NCBI GenBank assembly: GCA_964019055.1
Contig: OZ025212.1
Span: 14,282,891 to 14,346,890 of the forward strand
Direction of reading: 5' to 3'
Length of the DNA: 64,000 nucleotides
Source of the DNA: Anthopleura xanthogrammica
Lineage: Eukaryota; Cnidaria; Anthozoa; Actiniaria; Actiniidae
In this document: positions 45,153 to 55,920 of the stretch, piece after piece
Layout of the letters: each line of letters opens with the position of its first letter
Numbering within the stretch: position 1 is the first letter of the stretch
Made by a program: the position numbers and the translations under genes
The notes under the pieces: generated by a model
Database searches by the model: none
What the model saw: only the letters and a program-made list of their open reading frames with translations
Told to the model about the DNA's origin: nothing

Positions 45153-46571
45153 ATGGCGTTTAATAACTCAAGTTCCAACTCCTCGGTGAGACCATTTTTT
45201 CCCTTTCCTAAACTCCCCAATGATGAGATTGAAGTTATTGGGTCAAGCGTTGTATACATGTTATTATCTCTAACAATTATTATCGGTAACAGTCTGGTTA
45301 TCGCTGCGTATCGATACAATTCTCGTCTTCAAACCGTAACTAATGCTTTCCTCGTCGGGCTCGCAGTCAGCGACCTTCTCGTTGGCCTGATTTCTGTTCC
45401 AATCTGGGTTTATTTCTCGGTTTGCCAACAATACCATACCTGCGTCGCCAACAAAGGCCTTGAAGTGTTTTATGCCACGGCAGACATCTTTGTTGGTTGT
45501 GCGTCAGTTTTACAACTTACTGCTATCAGTATCGAACGTTTCATAGCCATCACCCGTCCGATAGTTCACAGAACGTATTCCACGTCATTTTACAACACTC
45601 TCATCATCACCGCATGGCTCTATGCATTCGTCATGTCTGTCCTCTATCCGATCCAAGTTACGCGCTGGGAAAAGGTTTACACAGTTATATTATTCACCAC
45701 TTGCTTCGCCGTCCCGACGGTAGTGATATTCCTCGTCTATGTTGTCATCTTCAAAACTGCGGTTTTTTCCTCCGAGGTGCGCGTCAGCCCCGAAGGAATC
45801 CACAAAAGAACCGTGCAGCAAGAAGCTAAAATAGCAGTCACAATTGCTGTGATAACTGGACTTTTTGTTATGGCGTGGCTACCATTTTTTGTTGTTATTG
45901 TAGTCGCGACGTTCTGTTTGAAGTGTTTGCCTCCCTATCCTGGAGTTCTGAGGCTCATTCGATTCGTCAAATGGATGCATTACAGTAACAGCATGGTCAA
46001 CCCTATCATCTACGCGTACAGGAATAAGGAAATGAGGAGAACCTTTATTAGGATCTTGCGACGTCTTTTCTGCAGTTGTACCGAGACGTCCCTCATATCT
46101 ACGGGGTCACAGATCGAAGGGAGATCCCGAGGGTCCCGGGCACGGCGGGATTGTTGGTATAATACAGATTCCAAGAGGTTCCACAGTGGTAGACATGGCT
46201 CGAGTAAGGAAGATCCAAATTCTATTGACCTGAACTATGCGTATAATATGTCGAATAACAATCCTTCAAGGTCTAAAAACCCGGACCCTTTTGACTCGGG
46301 AGTTCAAAGTGGGGAACAAAATGGTAACCACAGCGAGGGGCCTCCACAGAGGGGCATTATAGGTAGGGCTCCAGCTAGCTGTAGTGATCAAGAACCTAGA
46401 TCTGAAGTGATTACTTTCAAGGGGGTGAACAGCATCTGTGAAGATGAGGGGATGGAGGAGGAGTGTCCTGAGGACAGAAACACTTCAGTTAGTGATCATG
46501 AGGCGAATGAAAGTAACGATGTCGCCATCAAAGAAACTTTGTTTGCTTCTATTGAACAAAATACTAAATAG
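45153..46571 (+). CDS. GPCR 2: class A, amine-receptor-like, 472 aa, intronless
   Basis: 45153 is the first ATG of the open frame (purine at -3, G at +4); the frame extends upstream without another ATG. The N-terminus carries N4NSS and further Asn/Ser sequons. TM1 ~31-55, TM2 62-88, TM3 100-132, TM4 147-168, TM5 173-203, TM6 222-254, TM7 267-290. Landmarks: N46 (1.50), D74 (2.50), D111 (3.32), ERF 128-130 in place of DRY, W242/P244 (6.48/6.50), W274 and Y277 (7.40, 7.43), NPIIY 283-287, C307/C309 after helix 8. Extracellular loop 2 (about 166-176) has no cysteine; loop 3 has C255 and C258. The tail of about 160 residues is polar and becomes acidic near its end. A CGAA microsatellite begins about 80 bases after the stop, and a possible AATAAA is at 47101, so the tract may lie in the 3' UTR. 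Closest relative in the window is GPCR 1. Confidence 0.92.
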   Translation: MAFNNSSSNSSVRPFFPFPKLPNDEIEVIGSSVVYMLLSLTIIIGNSLVIAAYRYNSRLQTVTNAFLVGLAVSDLLVGLISVPIWVYFSVCQQYHTCVANKGLEVFYATADIFVGCASVLQLTAISIERFIAITRPIVHRTYSTSFYNTLIITAWLYAFVMSVLYPIQVTRWEKVYTVILFTTCFAVPTVVIFLVYVVIFKTAVFSSEVRVSPEGIHKRTVQQEAKIAVTIAVITGLFVMAWLPFFVVIVVATFCLKCLPPYPGVLRLIRFVKWMHYSNSMVNPIIYAYRNKEMRRTFIRILRRLFCSCTETSLISTGSQIEGRSRGSRARRDCWYNTDSKRFHSGRHGSSKEDPNSIDLNYAYNMSNNNPSRSKNPDPFDSGVQSGEQNGNHSEGPPQRGIIGRAPASCSDQEPRSEVITFKGVNSICEDEGMEEECPEDRNTSVSDHEANESNDVAIKETLFASIEQNTK

Positions 46572-46648
46572 TAGGGAACAATAGGGAAAGATAGGGAAAA
46601 ACAGAAACCCGGTAGTGAGGGCCGAAATCTGTTCAGTATTAGTGGATG

Positions 46649-46951
46649 AATAGACGAACGAACGAACGAACGAACGAACGAACGAACGAACGAACGAACG
46701 AACGAACGAACGAACGAACGAACGAACGAACGAACGAACGAACGAACGAACGAACGAACGAACGAACGAACGAACGAACGAACGAACGAACGAACGAACG
46801 AACGAACGAACGAACGAACGAACGAACGAACGAACGAACGAACGAACGAACGAACGAACGAACGAACGAACGAACGAACGAACGAACGAACGAACGAACG
46901 AACGAACGAACGAACGAACGCACGCACGCACGCACGCACGAACGAACGATG

Positions 46952-46952
<1 letters not shown>
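46649..46952. repeat. CGAA microsatellite, about 65 units, with a CGCA variant block
   Basis: Perfect GAAC/CGAA units from 46654 to about 46919, then CGCA units (46920-46939) and a few CGAA. It starts about 80 bases after the GPCR 2 stop codon. Confidence 0.96.
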
Positions 46953-47006
<54 letters not shown>

Positions 47007-47045
47007 ACGAACGAACGAACGAACGAACTAAAAAACGAACGAACG
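46953..47045. repeat. GAAA then GAAC microsatellite
   Basis: About 13 GAAA units to 47006, then GAAC units and decayed copies; a stepwise continuation of the CGAA tract. Confidence 0.92.
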
Positions 47046-47418
47046 GATGGAAGAATAGACGAACTAATGGAATGGATGGATTGGATTAAAAAAGCGAGTG
47101 AATAAATAGAATGAGTAAATGTGGTATGAGTGATAAATTAAAAAGACTGAAAGAATGAATAAAAATATAGTCTACGAATGACAAAACGGATGGAGATCAC
47201 ATACGAAAATGGAATGATTTTCTAGAATACTCCACACTGACGAACGCATTCCAGGTGGACGCCCTCGCTGTGATGCGATCCCTGCGAGAAAGATAAGGTA
47301 TATAATATATATACGAAACTGAACCCTATTTGAAACATCTGTTTCAGGGGAAAAATATCTTAGTTTACTTATATAGATAAAAAAATTTATGAATAAGAAT
47401 TAAACCTTAAACAACAGT

Positions 47419-47583
47419 CACAGGGAGCCCGCAACGTTAGCAGCTGATAATTTATTCAGGCTTGAACCGCAACCAATCAGGAAACGCCGCCTAACTCGTG
47501 CGGGAGCTAGCTAGCACATGCATTTACGCATGATAGATTTTATTCTAATCACTGATTCTACCAGTGGCTGTGGGCTCCCTGTG
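47419..47583. mobile_element. 165-bp MITE with CACAGGGAGCCC ends
   Basis: Ends CACAGGGAGCCC and GGGCTCCCTGTG are perfect 12-base inverted repeats, flanked by the direct repeat CAACAGT (47412-47418 and 47584-47590). CAGGG ends and a 7-8 bp duplication suggest hAT-type mobilisation. It has no coding capacity. Confidence 0.8.
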
Positions 47584-47693
47584 CAACAGTGTATTATTTC
47601 AAATCGATATGGATCTGCTACAACTGTAGAAAAACATTTGGAATACACAGTTAATGTTGAAAAAAACAACTAAATATATTGGTTACTGTATTT

Positions 47694-47813
47694 ACTCGTT
47701 TAAGCGCTGTCCCCGATTAAGCGCCGCTCAAGTGCTTTCCCCGAATAAGCGCCGCAACCAAAACACTAAAAAATTTAAAGAGCGCTGTGACGCTTAATCG
47801 AATAAATACGGTA
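47694..47813. mobile_element. short inverted-repeat element, about 120 bp
   Basis: TACTGTATTTACTCGTTTAAGCG at the left and CGCTTAATCGAATAAATACGGTA at the right are inverted with four mismatches. The interior repeats AAGCGCCG(C). TA borders both sides, consistent with a TA-target element. Confidence 0.7.
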
Positions 47814-48688
47814 TATTCTATTGTAAGTAGAAATTTTGGTGTAAAGCTACAATAGTATAAATCATATTCATTCACGTCCAAAATGTGAAGAAGAAAAAAA
47901 TTTAAAGGTCAACAATTTAACCCCAACATTAGCTTGAAGAAGATGCTCTTGGTATTTTTACGCTTAAATACATATTGGTTTTATGATTGAAATTGAAATT
48001 AGTTTGTTGTTATTTTTGTACGAAAAGGTAGGGAATAATCGTAAATAAATAAAGTATAAATCCAGTTAAGAAAAATCGAATAAAAATCAGCTAAAATTGT
48101 AATCGTATTCAATGATAAAATAAATTTTATAAGTAAGAAAATAAATATCCATCTAATTCTTATAAATACTATTAATAGTAGTAACGTTGCTATTTAGACT
48201 ACTGCGCATGTCAGACCCAGGGTGATTTATGTGACGTCATCCATTGTTTACATTCAATTTCATTAGCATAAATCCAACTTCAACTCCTGATAAACAAACT
48301 GCAAAATTTGCTAGAGATTTTTTTGTTTACTAAAAGCTACATATAATCGAAGAAAATGTATTATTTTCTTGAGTTGTAAGACTTAAAAGTTTACAACCTT
48401 TAAACTCGCATGCGCGCTTAGGCCGATTCCTCGGTTGACCCAAGAGTTCAACAGTCGCATTTACAAGATCGTCATCTTTTTATTCGCTAAAAACTAGTTA
48501 TTTAGAATAATTCTAATTTATTTTCAGTTATGTAATCATTTCAGTCAATTTTGAACGAGAATTATAAAACTAATTTAAACAATGAAGATTCACGTACATA
48601 TTTGTCGTTTAGCTGACTGTTGTCACAGAAACGGTAGCCAAATCTTTTCGCTTCAATTACACGTGTGCATTATAATTTCATTTTAAAA
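47814..48688. other. upstream of the NXPE-like gene
   Basis: AT-rich, with a palindromic TGACGTCA (cAMP-response-element type) at 48232-48239, about 450 bases before the start codon. No TATA box is clear. Confidence 0.4.
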
Positions 48689-51600
48689 ATGTCTAAAGCA
48701 AAATGGACTCTTCTTATACTTGTTCGAGTATTTCTAGCTTCGTTTTTCGTCTTCTTGTTGTTGTTCAACCACAAAAAAGCCACAGTTCACAAGGATTTTC
48801 CAACAAATGAATTTGACGAATTAATCAAGAATTGGTGTCGAGTTCGATACGAAAGACAAGACTTTGAATCTAAACTCAAACCTTGTAACTTTAATATTTC
48901 TTGGGAAGCTAGAAACACCGATGAAAGAAGAAAATCTCTCTCTACAGACCCCGATAAGAGCATTATCTCAGAATTTAACATTCAACCTGCTGGAGAATTC
49001 AGTAGTTTTAAGATCCAAACCAAAACTTTGGAAGGCAAGAACAAGTCATTCGGAGGCGACTCTTGGAGGGTACTTCTACGTGGTAAAGCAAGCTTTGCAC
49101 CGACCGTATTCGACCTGGGGAATGGTCAATATGAAGTATTTTTCCTCGTAGCCGACCCAGGGGTTTATAAAGTTGAAATTGTACTGGACTATAGCCTGTG
49201 TGATGGGTATAGGGATCCGCCGAGCGATTGGTTTAGAAAAGGTAAGTCTATGAATAGCAATAAAATACAATAATGTTCGCACTCATGTCAGAATGACAAA
49301 CTGGTGGAAAGTTGCCGCCTTGACTTGGAAATGGCTTCCTATTTACTCTAAAATACAAATGGCAAGATATTTACTCAATCTTGAGTCGGGACTGACACTC
49401 AAATGGCTTCCCTCTAAATTATTCATAAAAAATTCTCCCAAAAAACAGTGTAATTGCAATAGCAAAATTGAAGGTACAGGAATAAAGACGCCGTGGCACT
49501 CAACTGGTTTCCGCTCCCAGCCAATACAAATAAATCAGAAATACTGCCACATTAATGGTATATTGGTTAGACAAAACGAGGCAATGCGGTAAAACTTAAA
49601 TGTTTTTTCGGTCTGAGATAATGAAAATAGTACATCCAGTTTCATCTGAAAATATTGTGAAAAAATCATATGTTGTGAAAAAGGCGCTGAAAACACTCTA
49701 TCATACAGGATTTCACTTTCATTTTTTCGTTCCTTCCCCCCCCCCCCCCATTTTCTTGTTTGTCAAAAAAAGGAAAGAAGAAAAAGAAAGACTGTAAAAA
49801 ATTAATCTTACAAAATAGAGAGAAAAACCGAGTGTGATAGAACACTCAAATGGCTTCCTCTCTTGTCCAATCACATATAATCCACATGTGCGTCACGTCA
49901 TTTCAGGAAATTCTCAAGGAAAAATGCAGCCAGTTGGAAGTCTTGACGGACATGCTCAGAAAGACTACCTGATAAAAAAATTTCAAAATGGAAGAGATAT
50001 TCACATAAATGTGCCATTACCGCGAAAAGAAGGTCAGTTAAAATCAACCCATTACGTCTTTTTTACCCTCTATGTACGACTCCCACACTCGCCTCTCACC
50101 AGAGATCAGCGCAGGTGAAGGTTTGAACTCATTCTTTCATTGATTTTGTTGTTAGGTTTCTTTTTGATGCATTCCCATGACAACGAAGACTTGTCAAAGT
50201 ACGATCCTATGTGCAAATCATCGTGCTCTTACGTGTGGGATGGATATGGACGATGGATGGATGACGAATGGGTACCCCACCTCAAAGGTAATTCATTATG
50301 TCTCAACTTTAATGTTAAACGTCAATGTTTTCCCATGTTTCTTCTGTGCAACCGTTAAACAAAGAAATGAAACTCTAGGGAATGACATGTAGTGTGTCAT
50401 TTCCAATTATGCTAAAAATAATATTTTTTCTTTGCAAACCGCTTTCAGCATAAAATTACTAGTTATGTATATCAAAATAAAATTTATAGGATAAAGACTA
50501 CAAGTTCCTTTTTTTGCAATCCAAGATTAAGTTGAATCGACATCCAGTCTAATCCATCAATGCTCGATTCCTGATTTTCCGAAACAAAATTCTCAAAATT
50601 TAGAATTTAGAAGCATAAATCGAATGTTAGTGGTTGAACATGTTTTTGTTATACATTAAGATTATCCATACCCTTTAAAAAGCTGAAAATTCGCCGTTAA
50701 TTTTTTTTGCGATCCGGGAGAATCCAGTCAATCTAAGTCCAATCCAGTCCAGCCATACTCGGTTCCTGATTTTCCAAAATTAAAAATCTCTCAAAAACTC
50801 AGAATTTCGAAGCATAAATCAAATTTTAAAGGTTGGGCATGTTTTTGCTATACATTAAGATTATCCATACCTTTTTTCGATTAAAAACGTCCATGCAGTC
50901 GACCAACATCTTTTCAACTGCTTTTCATTTTGGAACCGGAAGTCGTTTTTCAATACTTTCGACGTCACAGTTAAGAGCTCCATTTAGTGGTCACTTGATA
51001 ACTCCCCGAGAATGACCGCTTTATAGATGTTTCTACTTTATCTTTGGACAAATCCATCCAATATGGCGGCTATGACGTCACTCGAACAACAAGAACCGGC
51101 ATAAAGATAATCTGTCTTGAACTTGGTTTCATTTCAGCGAAAAGTCCAACAAATACATCCATTCCTATTGGTCAAAAGCGTCAGTACAGTACATTACTGC
51201 TCTACGGAGATTCCCAGGCAGATAGACTACACGCTTCTCTGGTAGTCTCTCCCATTTGTAAGGAAATGTTTAAGTCTTGCAAAGTGAGAAAATTATGGGC
51301 CTACCCTTACGAAGGCGAGATACCTCCGTGGGACGAGAAGGACTTTGAACCCAACCAAATCATACAAGACATCAAAAAAACACTAGAGAAACCAGATATG
51401 GACGAGAATAGCGTGTTTATTTTCAATCTGGGGCTGCATTATTTAATGGGCATCAGTTTCGCTGAGTATCAGGAGTTGATGAAGGGTGTTGTGACGCAGA
51501 TTAAGGAGGTTCGCAGGAAAGGGTTCAAAGGGAAAGTGATCTGGAAAACGACGACGTCATTGAGTAAGGAGAAAGACACAGACGAACTTCTGATCTCCGA

Positions 51601-52314
51601 TAGAAAAAGGTTTCTTAATTTGCCGGTGAGTTGTTGCTCTATTATTTAGAGACGTTACACAAAGTTAAGTTCATGAAGTGTTGAAAGTTTTCAAGTCTTC
51701 AAATTTATCGACGTAAATCAACGTAAATCAACGTAAATCAGGGTACAGCTAACTTACAGATCAAACTCGCAGACAACCTCTGGGCTGATCAAAATCAGGG
51801 CACGACTAACTCACCGATCGAACCCTGAAACAACCTCTGGGCTGATCAAAATCAGGGCACGGCTAACTCACTGATAAAACCCTGAAACAACCTCTCAAAT
51901 CGAACCCTGAAACAACCTCTGAGCTGATCTAAGTTACAGCACGGCTAACAACTCAAACAAGGAATCTTATTCTCAACAGAATGACGCCTTTTTGCATTTA
52001 TAACGAAACCTCCCCAACCACCCCACCCCAAGTAATATTTAACGACCTATCACTTATCTCCACAGAGAGTGGATCTCTTCAACGCCTACGCCAATAAAAT
52101 CATGTGTGACTCAGGAATCGAAGTCTTGGACGTGTATCCGCTGACCAGAAGTTTTCCAGACGGGACAGGTGGACCGGAAGTTGCTTTTTACAAGGAACAC
52201 GATATCGTTCACTTCAAGGTTTACGTCTTAAAACCTCTCGAGTTATTTTTAAAGAAGTACCTTCTTGGTCAGGTGCCTTATCCTATTTCATGGTCGAACT
52301 ATTGCTTTTCTTGA
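48689..52314 (+). CDS. NXPE-like (neurexophilin and PC-esterase domain) type II membrane protein, 5 exons, 515 aa
   Basis: Exons by GT-AG and frame: 48689-49241, 49907-50032, 50156-50287, 51138-51625, 52066-52314 (TGA). Residues 6-27 are a hydrophobic signal-anchor, followed by a lumenal/extracellular part. Residues ~122-165 (GGDSWRVLLRG, then DLGNGQYEVFFLVADPG) match the immunoglobulin/filamin-like NXPE N-terminal domain. Exon 4 opens the PC-esterase (SGNH) domain: LLYGDS at 291-296 gives the nucleophile Ser296 of block I, and DIVH at 479-482 supplies the DxxH Asp/His pair. N69 and N118 are sequons. Length is near vertebrate NXPE proteins. 48689 is the first ATG (A at -3). Intron 3 has a diverged tandem duplication; intron 4 has a 57-bp minisatellite. 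A possible AATAAA is at 52648. PC-esterase family members include glycan acyl-ester modifying enzymes, but the reaction here is unknown. Confidence 0.88.
50500..50880 (+). repeat. two diverged tandem copies of ~190 bp, NXPE-like intron 3
   Basis: TCGATTCCTGATTTTCC, AGAAGCATAAATCGAATGTT and CATTAAGATTATCCATACCC in 50500-50680 are matched in order by TCGGTTCCTGATTTTCC, CGAAGCATAAATCAAATTTT and CATTAAGATTATCCATACCT in 50700-50880. Confidence 0.8.
51735..51952 (-). repeat. 57-bp minisatellite array E (about 4 decayed copies), NXPE-like intron 4
   Basis: Reverse-oriented monomers with several substitutions and a deletion near 51893 where AACCTCTCAAATCGAACCCT joins two monomers. No SINE head is visible beside it. 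Confidence 0.85.
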
Positions 52315-53089
52315 TTTGATATCAGATTTCCTTTTTCCGTTTAAGCTGTTCGCCAAAGTAAACAGGAAATAGAATCAGAAGAAAATGGATGGTAGAAGAA
52401 AAGAATAGAATAGAAAGGGAAGGGAAGGGAAGGGGAAGAAAGAATGAATGAAAGGGAAACTAAACTTGAAAGCAAAGAAAGAATCAAAAGAAAAGAAGAA
52501 AATTATTCACTAAACCACATAATTTATGGCCACAAAGAACACACAGCAGCAATGTTATGGAGAATATTGGTTATGGAAGCAAAAAAAACATGAAAGAAAA
52601 AGAAAAGAAAGAAAAGGAAAGTAGGAACTAAATCCTAAAGGAAATGAAATAAAGAAGTAAAGAATAGAAAATCAACACGAAAAAAGAAATAAAAAACAAA
52701 GATGAAGTGAAAGAGAAAGAATGAAAAGGGAAAAAGAGAAAAGCAAAATGAAAATCCTTGAAAATCGTTCTTCAAAAGGATTTTCTTTCACGATTTTTCT
52801 TTCAAGAGGTATTAATGTGGATATAGCAAGCAAATGATTGTGAAGTTTTTCGGGACGTGATGTCTGGACCTGACAGATATTTGTACATTTATTGGCTAAA
52901 AAATAACGAGACCCGACATCAATATTGAATACTGAGATGTTTGCATATATTGAACTGGTGTCTGTTGTATGATGTGTTTGTAATTGGCAGGAAATGAACC
53001 AATTGAGAGAGATTAAAGATCAATGATCATGAAGCTTTACTACAATATAGGATGTTGAATTGAAGGTAGTATACTTCGAAAGCTAGCGG
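52315..53089. other. downstream of the NXPE-like gene
   Basis: Likely 3' UTR with AATAAA at 52648, in a purine-rich AAAGAAAG-type stretch (52380-52760). Confidence 0.5.
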
Positions 53090-53455
53090 TGGCAAATCGG
53101 AAAAAACATAACCATCAAATAAACCAACGAAAACAAACGACAACGACAATATTTGTACAAAACAACAAAAAACAGTCATCAATGACAACAAAAAATACGA
53201 TGACAAAAAATACAATAATCAAAAACGAAGCAAAGAAAACAACAACGCAAAAGCGACAGCAACAGCAACAAAACAAAATTAACAGCAACAACAAAGCAAG
53301 ACAGCAAACAATGCAAGGCAATGACAAAAATCTAAATGACAATAACAGACCCACCGACGATCTACAAAACCACAACAAACAAAAAACAACCACAACAAAC
53401 AAACCAAACAACAACAAATATAACAAAACACAACAACAATAACAGACAAAATAAA
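53090..53455. repeat. A/C-rich low-complexity region (ACAACAAA)
   Basis: Repetitive ACA, AACAA and AAAAC words; the open frames are low complexity (N, Q, T, K) and are not supported as genes. Confidence 0.85.
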
Positions 53456-54897
53456 GAAAAGTTCATTCACCAAAGCGATCAAAACTAGATGTTTTCTATC
53501 AGGTTAGTCCGTTAATAAGGGGATTCAGATGTACATGTTAGTTTATTTGAAGCTTTGACGGTTTAGTTTACATATTCAAGGTCATCATGAACTATATAAA
53601 AACCTATTACTTGGACTTTTGAAAGCAATTAACAGCAACCATATGATGAGCAAAATTTAATTATAGTTTTTTTTTTTCCAATTTCTTTTACTTTTTTGGA
53701 AATTATCTTCAGTTTAATAACTGTTTTCTTTATTAAATATTTTCAATGTTCTATAGACAGGTTTCATTTCACTATTTGACACTAAAGTGCCCATGGCACG
53801 GATTCTAACAATATTCTCAATACTCTATCTTTACCGTAATCTTCAATTTTTTTATACTTCATCTATTTTATCACTAACATCACTAACTCAGGAAATACTT
53901 ACTTTTTTAACTTTTTAAAATACTATTTATAAATTTTTAATATTATAATTATTTATCCTACTAATGCAAATAGACCTTTCCTGGTCGGAGGCCATCAGAT
54001 TTTATTATAGTTTTTTGTTTGTTTGTTTGTTGTTATATTTTGATCTGTAAAATGAAGGCGTTACCATGACATCTTCTAGGCAATTGACCTTAAAACGTAA
54101 AATGGTATTATAAACCTACATATGTTAAAAATGTTCATCTTATCCATCCTGGTCAACAATTGTGCGTTCTCCCCAGTCCTTTCATACCGGGGAAAACATA
54201 CTACTGCGCATGCCCAGAAAATCATGATCAAAAAGCACTAAACTTCGACACTTATTCTTTTACGATAAAAAAAGAAATTCTACAAACTTTATCCCTCTAC
54301 AAACAACAACATTTTAATCACACAACCTACACAAACAGCGAAAAATATAATTAAAAAAACGACACCTTCTTTACAACACGGTTCTTGCTTATTTACAAAC
54401 TTTATTTGTGCACGCGTCGTTTTCCCGCCAATTTGGACGCACGCGTTTGGCAGGTGATTTTCCCGCCGATTTTCCGACCATGCGCAGTATTTTATTTGAG
54501 TGAAGTCTCTGCTTTGTAGAAATGATATCTTCAATTCTATGAGTATTATCTGGCGACGGCTGTTTAAACGCCGACAAACCCTTTGACATTTAAGAGGGAT
54601 AATTATTCTTTGAACTGTATAAGTTTTTAACTCTCAAATATATTATCTTTGTAGCTTAAATTTTACGATTTCGTTCAGTTTTATTTTATTTTTACTTAGC
54701 CATTTTGAACACATTGCGAAGCTTTTTCACTAAAGTAAAGTTTCACGCTTCTTATCACAGCGGGATTGGGAGTAAAATCCTGCAGTATACGATTTTGAAT
54801 AACATTTAAGTCATACAATTTGTTTTCAATAAGTAATTTTGCCGTAACTCGAATACAATTCATCTGAATCACAACTTTCTTTAGTTGCCCTTTTCGC
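53456..54897. other. downstream of GPCR 3, no gene seen
   Basis: AT-rich. The 3' UTR of GPCR 3 probably occupies the last 200 bases (minus strand), with AATAAA-type words at 54681-54697. Confidence 0.5.
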
Positions 54898-55920
54898 TCA
54901 CAAATGAGCTTCGCTTTGTGCTGACTGGCGTTCTGTTTGGCTCATATTCGCTACGGTATGTGTTCGTCGAAACAGCACAGTTCTCGTGAACAATCTCTTA
55001 AAAGTCTTCCTCATCTCGGCATCTCGAAAGGCGTAAACAAAGGGGTTGATTCCGCTGTTACTGTACTGCATCCATTTTGCAAAATTCATAACTCGCTTGA
55101 TTCCTTTCCAGCCCATGGAAGTTAGACACGGTGTTAAGCAAAACCCTCCCAAAAGAGCCAGGATATAAGTTGGTAGAAGTTCGAAGAAAAATAACGCCGT
55201 AATGATAACGAGAGTCTTTGCCGTTCGCCGCTCTTTTTGGATTTTGTTTCTTTGTTCGATTTCAGCCGAGTCGGTCGAGGCCATAGGTTCCTGGTGAATA
55301 AGTTTCTGAGCAACTCTGAAGATGTAAGCGTTGACTAAGCTGATGGCGATGAACGGGGCGACGAAACCGAAGATTACCAACACGAGAATGTAGATTCGTC
55401 CTGGATGGATAACTTCTGGTATAAAAACCAGTGAGCTTAGAGTGAGAGCTACAAACCACACTAGACCTATTGCTGCGTAATATTGCTCGTTTCGGAAGAC
55501 CTGGTGAAGAAATGGTTTCGAAATAGCTAACCATCTCTCGACGCATATCACCGTCAAATGCATGGAAGACGACAACGCAGTGAGGTAATCAAACCCCATA
55601 AAAAACAAATTGAGAAACTTCCCCAGCCTCCAGTTGCTGAGGGACGTGTACAGCCATAAAGGAACAGAAACACTTCCAACCAAAAAATCACAGAAAGCGA
55701 GGCTGACCAGCAACGTGTACGTTCCCGTTCGAAGTCTTCGGTTCGTCTTGTACGCCGCCATGACGAGGAGATTGCCAAAAACGATTATTGGGATCAAAAT
55801 AACTGAGACAAAAACCCGAAACAGGTCTTCTGTGTCCAAAGATGATGTACCCGACTTAGAACGTAATGGAGATGGTATTTTGGTGGTAAAATTTGGACCT
55901 AAAGTTGGTGTGTATTCCAT
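54898..55920 (-). CDS. GPCR 3: class A, amine-receptor-like, 340 aa, intronless
   Basis: Seven-helix receptor with a short tail. TM1 ~33-57, TM2 66-92, TM3 101-131, TM4 147-167, TM5 174-204, TM6 230-260, TM7 275-298. Landmarks: N50 (1.50), D78 (2.50), D111 (3.32), ERW 128-130 in place of DRY, W155 (4.50), P250 (6.50), W283 and Y286 (7.40, 7.43), NPFVY 292-296. The toggle-switch tryptophan 6.48 is replaced: the motif is FELLP. Extracellular loop 2 is short without cysteine; loop 3 has C261 and C265. N10 is a sequon. The ATG has A at -3 and G at +4. Possible polyA signals lie at about 54681-54697 (minus strand). It is the most diverged of the three paralogues and the only one on the minus strand. 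It could be an orphan receptor rather than a true amine receptor. Confidence 0.92.
   Translation of the reverse strand: MEYTPTLGPNFTTKIPSPLRSKSGTSSLDTEDLFRVFVSVILIPIIVFGNLLVMAAYKTNRRLRTGTYTLLVSLAFCDFLVGSVSVPLWLYTSLSNWRLGKFLNLFFMGFDYLTALSSSMHLTVICVERWLAISKPFLHQVFRNEQYYAAIGLVWFVALTLSSLVFIPEVIHPGRIYILVLVIFGFVAPFIAISLVNAYIFRVAQKLIHQEPMASTDSAEIEQRNKIQKERRTAKTLVIITALFFFELLPTYILALLGGFCLTPCLTSMGWKGIKRVMNFAKWMQYSNSGINPFVYAFRDAEMRKTFKRLFTRTVLFRRTHTVANMSQTERQSAQSEAHL

Noticed and set aside
46485..47089. Open frames of RSFV/NERT repeats
   Set aside because: Translations of the CGAA microsatellite.
49293..49800. Extra coding exons between NXPE exons 1 and 2
   Set aside because: Exon 1 joins exon 2 (49907) in frame with proper splice sites; the frames here show no domain and overlap GGCTTCC repeat pieces.
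53089..53442. 117-codon Q/N/T/K-rich frame
   Set aside because: Low-complexity ACA-rich DNA; the opposite strand is equally open.
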